Assembly: GCA_946887345.1 (NCBI GenBank)
Contig: CAMPKR010000116.1
Span: forward strand, 1 to 7,512
Length of the DNA stretch: 7,512 bases
Reading direction: 5' to 3'
DNA from: an uncultured Bacteroidota bacterium
Lineage (GTDB): Bacteria; Bacteroidota; Bacteroidia; Chitinophagales; Chitinophagaceae
Notes under the pieces: model-generated
The model's database searches: none
What the model was told of the DNA's origin: nothing
What the model saw: the letters and a program-made list of their open reading frames with translations, nothing else
In this document: positions 4,097 to 7,512 of the stretch, piece by piece
How the letters are laid out: every line of letters begins with the position of its first letter
Position numbering within the stretch: the stretch's first letter is position 1
Made by a program: the position numbers and the translations under genes

Positions 4097-5749
4097 ATGG
4101 AAGAAACTACACAGACACAAGAGACACCACAGGAAGCTCCCCAGGATACATCGCAGGAAGCGACAGCACAGACTTCTGAAGAGACAACAAGCACAGAGCC
4201 GAAACCGGCAGCGCCGCAGCCAGAGCTGCAGAACTGGTGGGGAGCCATCAGCTTTCCCGGCAAGGAACGCTACAGCCTGGGCGACAATGGCGCACTGAAT
4301 GTGACGCACAACGGCAAGGAGCGTACCATAGCCACGCTCACTACAGGTAACCACGATGCTACCTACAAGCAGCTGAGCGACAAGTATGCAGAGCTGAACA
4401 ACAAAGTGAATGAAGTAAGCACAGAGTGGGACGCGGCAGAAGACAAAACAAAACTGGCAGGCAGGGTAGAGCGCTTGCGCGAGAACATACTACACGCCAA
4501 CGCCATAGGCGACCTGGACCTGCTGGCGGGCAAGGTGAGCGTTTGGGATAAAGAGCTGCAGGAGATAAGCGAGGCTAACTACGAGCTGAAAAAGCAGCTG
4601 GTAGTGAAGGCAGAGCAACTGTCGGGCAGCGAGCACTTTAAAGAGGGCACCAATGCCTACAAGGAACTGATAGAAGAATGGAAAAAGATAGGCTTCACCG
4701 ACAGGCAGCGCAGCGATGAGCTGTGGGCCAAGATAGAAGCTGCTAAAGACATATTTCACGAACGGAAGCGTAAGCACAACGAGGAGACCGAAAAAGATAT
4801 GCTCCAGAACCTGGACCTGAAACTGGAACTGGTGGAAAAAGCAGAGGCGCTTACTAATTCGGAAGAATGGAAGAAGACCGCTGAGATATATAAAGAGCTG
4901 TTTGAAAAATGGAAGGCGATAGGGCCTACCATGCATGATAAGAACGAAGAGCTCTGGAACCGCTTTAACGGGGCCAAGGGTCATTTCTTTGACCGCAAGC
5001 GCGCACACGGTGAGGAGATTCATAAAGAGCATGAAGCTAACTATGCGCTAAAGCTGGCGATAGTGGAAAAGGCAGAAGCACTTAAAGACAGTACCGAATG
5101 GAATGCCACTACCGATGCGCTGAACGCACTGATGGAAGAATGGAAAAAGACCGGCAGGATAAGCAAGGAAAAAGGCGACGAGCTATGGAACAGGTTTAAC
5201 GCTGCGAAGGATCATTTCTATACTGCGAAGAAATCGCATTTTGGTGCGAAGATGGTGGAACTGGAGAACAACCTGATACAGAAGCAGGCACTGCTGCAGC
5301 GTGCGAACGCTCTAAAGAACTCTACCAACTGGAGAGATACCACCGAAGAAATGCAGGAGCTGATGGAGGAATGGAAAGCCATCGGCCCGGTGCCGAGGAA
5401 GGTAAGCGATGATCTGTGGGCGGAATTTAATGGTGCGAGGAAACATTTTTTTAAACGCAAGGACGAAAACCGTGAGAAGCACAAAGAGTATGCGGTGAAG
5501 AAACAGGGGCAGCGACTGATAGAGATGCACAACTTCCTGGCGAAGCTGAAAGAAGAATATGCAGATGAGGAAGCGAAGATCGCGGAATTTACTGAAGGGC
5601 TGGAGAATATCACTCCGGGCAAGAAGGAAAAAGAATTGCGTGAGCACCTGACCAACCTGATAGCTGAGATACAGCAAGGTCTGGAAAGCAAACAGCAGAA
5701 GATAGATAAGGTAGCAAAAGAATTGGAAGAGCTGGAGAAAAGTAGTTGA
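4097..5749 (+). CDS. DUF349 repeat protein (four repeats, coiled coil)
   Basis: The 550-aa cytoplasmic protein begins with a low-complexity tail rich in E, T, Q and P (1-43). A small region with NWWGAISFPGKERYSLGDNG (46-65) and a helical segment (about 85-165) follow. Four DUF349 repeats come next, at about 166-230, 243-307, 320-384 and 397-460. Each has KAE.L, EEWK.IG, DELW..F and AK.HF..RK. The marker tryptophans sit at W195, W272, W349 and W426, exactly 77 residues apart. The C-terminus (about 463-550) is a charged coiled coil. DUF349 has no established biochemical function; the composition suggests a long helical scaffold or binding protein. There is no signal peptide. The start lacks a Shine-Dalgarno but begins the acidic tail naturally. 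The gene has its own leader, and a bidirectional terminator lies 100 bp after its stop. Confidence 0.92.
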   Translation: MEETTQTQETPQEAPQDTSQEATAQTSEETTSTEPKPAAPQPELQNWWGAISFPGKERYSLGDNGALNVTHNGKERTIATLTTGNHDATYKQLSDKYAELNNKVNEVSTEWDAAEDKTKLAGRVERLRENILHANAIGDLDLLAGKVSVWDKELQEISEANYELKKQLVVKAEQLSGSEHFKEGTNAYKELIEEWKKIGFTDRQRSDELWAKIEAAKDIFHERKRKHNEETEKDMLQNLDLKLELVEKAEALTNSEEWKKTAEIYKELFEKWKAIGPTMHDKNEELWNRFNGAKGHFFDRKRAHGEEIHKEHEANYALKLAIVEKAEALKDSTEWNATTDALNALMEEWKKTGRISKEKGDELWNRFNAAKDHFYTAKKSHFGAKMVELENNLIQKQALLQRANALKNSTNWRDTTEEMQELMEEWKAIGPVPRKVSDDLWAEFNGARKHFFKRKDENREKHKEYAVKKQGQRLIEMHNFLAKLKEEYADEEAKIAEFTEGLENITPGKKEKELREHLTNLIAEIQQGLESKQQKIDKVAKELEELEKSS

Positions 5750-5784
5750 TGTGGAAAATGTGATGATGTGGACATGTGAAAATG
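5750..5784. repeat. Low-complexity ATGTG(A/G)A repeats after the DUF349 stop
   Basis: ATGTGGAAA, ATGTGATG, ATGTGGACA and ATGTGAAAA follow one another directly after the stop codon. Short degenerate repeats of this kind after genes are familiar from Bacteroidota genomes. I see no ORF and no clear secondary structure in them. Confidence 0.5.
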
Positions 5785-5848
5785 CTATGGGCGCTGTCGG
5801 CGATTAGCCAAGACTTAAAATTTTAGATGGACTTATTAATAGGTATGT

Positions 5849-5874
5849 AAAAGCCACCGATACGGTGGCTTTTT
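5849..5874. terminator. Bidirectional intrinsic terminator
   Basis: AAAAGCCACCG (5849-5859) pairs with CGGTGGCTTTT (5863-5873) around the loop ATA, an 11-bp perfect stem followed by TTTTTA on the plus strand. On the minus strand the same stem also ends in TTTT, so it can stop transcription from both sides. It closes the DUF349 transcript and separates it from the sulfotransferase-like gene. Confidence 0.85.
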
Positions 5875-5927
5875 ATATGCGCTGGATTTTACCGGTGAAA
5901 TTGTAACTTAGAGAGAAATCCACCGTC

Positions 5928-7388
5928 ATGAAAGCTGTTGGCTTATCCTCAATATTTCTCTTGTTTGCTTTTGCATGCGCCGCGCAGGTATGGCCTGCAG
6001 AGGGCAGCAAACTGAATTATATTCTGGCGGGGTTTATGGCCGAAAAGAAACAGGCGGTATTTAGGACGGAGTTTAAGGTTGCTGCGGGGAATTTTAAAAA
6101 CGAGGAAGAATTTGAAAAGAATATATTTGCCCGCGAAGTATCTGATAGCGGAAAGGCATTGATAAAGCTACCCGGATATGGACAGGAGTATACCTGGCAG
6201 TATGTAACCAGCAATGGTGATAAGACGTTACGCAGCGGGCTGATACACTTCTCCACACTCTCATCTGTATACGTAGATCCTGAGCAGCGCAGGCTGAAAA
6301 TAATTAAACCTTATGGCGGCACCAATCTCTTTTTCCTCTTAGATTATGCGAGAGTGATCTATGATATGCAAGGACAGGCGCAATGGTTTTTGCCGGACAT
6401 ACCGGGACATATAGACTCAGGCACGCTGGTAAGAGATATGAGGGTGACCCCGTTCGGGACTATTACCTTTCTCACGGATACGGGAGCGTATGAAATAGAT
6501 TACAATGCAAGAATACTCTGGCGCGGGCCGAAACCGGCTGATAGCGCCGGCAAAAAGAAATTTGGCAATTATCATCATGAATTCAGAAGACTGAATAACG
6601 GGAACTATATGTTGCTTGGCTCCGAAAAAGCAAGGAAGAAGCTACCCATTGCAGACAGAAGCAAATTAATAGCCATGGCAGACGCAGAACGGATAGGTGA
6701 CGACATATACGCAGATATTGACTATGGCACCGTAGTGCAATATACTCCTTCGGGCAAAAAGGTTTGGGAATGGAAGTCGGCGGGATACTTTAACAACGAC
6801 GAAATTCTGTGGCAGGATGCTCGGGGTGGCTATAATGCCACTACGCATATGAACAGCTTTAATTTTGATGAAGCACGGAAAGTTATATATGTGAGCTTCC
6901 GCGACAGGGACAGGATTGTAAAGCTGCGCTATCCTGACAATAAAATACTAGCAGAGTATGGTAGGGGTAAAAGTGGTGGTGGTCTCTTTAGCGGACAGCA
7001 TAGCGTTATGATAGACCACATGGGTGATCTCTATATCTATAACAACAATGTAGGACCTGGTAAAAGAAACCCTGTCTCAAGCATACAGATATTGAAGGAA
7101 CCTAAATCGTTTAAAGAGAGTCTCACAGTTGATTGGGAATTTAATTGCGATATCGATAGCCTGGCAGAGCATGCGAGTACACGGGGCGGAAATGTGACAG
7201 AAGTTAATAGCAATGAATTCTTCTGTTGCATGGGTATGAGCCCAAGAGTATTGATAGCTGACAGGAATAAAAAGATATTATTTAACGCGATAGCCCAAAA
7301 CAGGGGCAATACTGGCTGGCTAAACTCCCAGCAATATCATGCGTATCCGCTTTATATGGCAAGCTTAGGCCGAATAATCTTTCGTTGA
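5928..7388 (+). CDS. Exported arylsulfotransferase (ASST) family protein
   Basis: The 486-aa protein starts with a signal peptide (MKAVGLSSIFLLFAFACAAQ) and probable cleavage near A19-Q20; C17 could instead be a weak lipobox. The rest is a beta-propeller of the arylsulfotransferase type. Bacterial ASSTs move sulfate between phenolic compounds in the periplasm through a histidine intermediate. Candidate active-site residues are H216/H217 in YHHEFRRL, H307 in THMNSF, R325 in YVSFRDRD and H358 in SGQHSVMI. The H307-R325 gap of 18 equals that of His356 and Arg374 in the E. coli CFT073 enzyme as I recall it. Later motifs include GDLYIYNNN (366-374) and SSIQIL (384-389). All four positions are filled, so the enzyme is probably active; its substrate is unknown. 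An upstream TAACTTAG (5904-5911) is a possible -7. The gene stands alone between a terminator and an AT-rich spacer. Confidence 0.82.
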   Translation: MKAVGLSSIFLLFAFACAAQVWPAEGSKLNYILAGFMAEKKQAVFRTEFKVAAGNFKNEEEFEKNIFAREVSDSGKALIKLPGYGQEYTWQYVTSNGDKTLRSGLIHFSTLSSVYVDPEQRRLKIIKPYGGTNLFFLLDYARVIYDMQGQAQWFLPDIPGHIDSGTLVRDMRVTPFGTITFLTDTGAYEIDYNARILWRGPKPADSAGKKKFGNYHHEFRRLNNGNYMLLGSEKARKKLPIADRSKLIAMADAERIGDDIYADIDYGTVVQYTPSGKKVWEWKSAGYFNNDEILWQDARGGYNATTHMNSFNFDEARKVIYVSFRDRDRIVKLRYPDNKILAEYGRGKSGGGLFSGQHSVMIDHMGDLYIYNNNVGPGKRNPVSSIQILKEPKSFKESLTVDWEFNCDIDSLAEHASTRGGNVTEVNSNEFFCCMGMSPRVLIADRNKKILFNAIAQNRGNTGWLNSQQYHAYPLYMASLGRIIFR

Positions 7389-7452
7389 TCGAGGGTGCTT
7401 TCACGATATATTAACTTACACTTGAATTTGTTAATAGTTTTTTAACTAATTC

Positions 7453-7483
7453 TTTGAAATTATTTAATTATATGTTAACTTTA
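7453..7483 (+). promoter_or_regulatory. Bacteroidota-type promoter facing out of the window
   Basis: TTTG (7453-7456) is followed after 19 bp by TAACTTTA (7476-7483), one base off TAnnTTTG, at the spacing expected for the primary sigma factor of this phylum. It lies in the AT-rich final 124 bp, which hold no ORF, and would drive a gene just beyond the right edge. Confidence 0.5.
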
Positions 7484-7512
7484 GAATAGTACCAACAGTT
7501 AATACATATTAA

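Noticed and set aside
4490..5775. Long minus-strand open frames opposite the DUF349 gene
   Set aside because: They are rich in S, F and L, as expected from the complement of a K/E-rich helical gene, and show no domain.

Overview
The window looks like chromosomal DNA from a Bacteroidota bacterium, most likely a Chitinophagaceae-type genome. Three things point there: DUF349 and DUF4197 proteins of the kind common in that phylum, Bacteroidota-type promoter motifs (TTTG / TAnnTTTG), and few Shine-Dalgarno sequences. This placement is an inference; the window contains no rRNA, tRNA or other marker gene.

Left edge (1-484, minus strand): the N-terminal 161 residues of an exported protein that runs off the window. 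Next comes a short gene-free stretch (485-724). Within it lies one arm (591-620) of a 30-bp inverted repeat whose partner is at 2242-2271. Between the arms is a compact, visibly AT-richer cassette of four genes in two divergent pairs. Leftward: a 73-aa XRE regulator that resembles restriction-modification controller (C) proteins, overlapping by ATGA an SRA-like plus HNH endonuclease. Rightward: a 101-aa acidic protein of unknown function, overlapping by ATGA a 76-aa CxxC/CxxC zinc-ribbon-like protein. The divergent gap holds two C-box-like 11-mers with 4-bp spacing and a promoter that would give a leaderless regulator transcript. No DNA methyltransferase is present. I read the left pair as a modification-dependent (type IV-like) restriction module under C-protein-type timing control, possibly with two accessory proteins. 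This is the most interesting part of the window.

Middle (2290-3232): a short gene with a terminase-small-subunit-like helix-turn-helix, preceded by a leader hairpin. Its 3' end runs into an AT-rich array of 11-bp tandem repeats (2910-3039). A GC-rich hairpin and a strong terminator-like hairpin pair follow.

Right half (3233-7388, plus strand): three ordinary-looking cellular genes with separate intergenic regions. They encode an exported DUF4197 protein, a 550-aa DUF349 protein with four repeats at an exact 77-residue period, and an exported arylsulfotransferase-like beta-propeller protein. A bidirectional hairpin terminator separates the last two. The final 124 bp are AT-rich, carry no gene, and hold a good Bacteroidota promoter facing out of the window.
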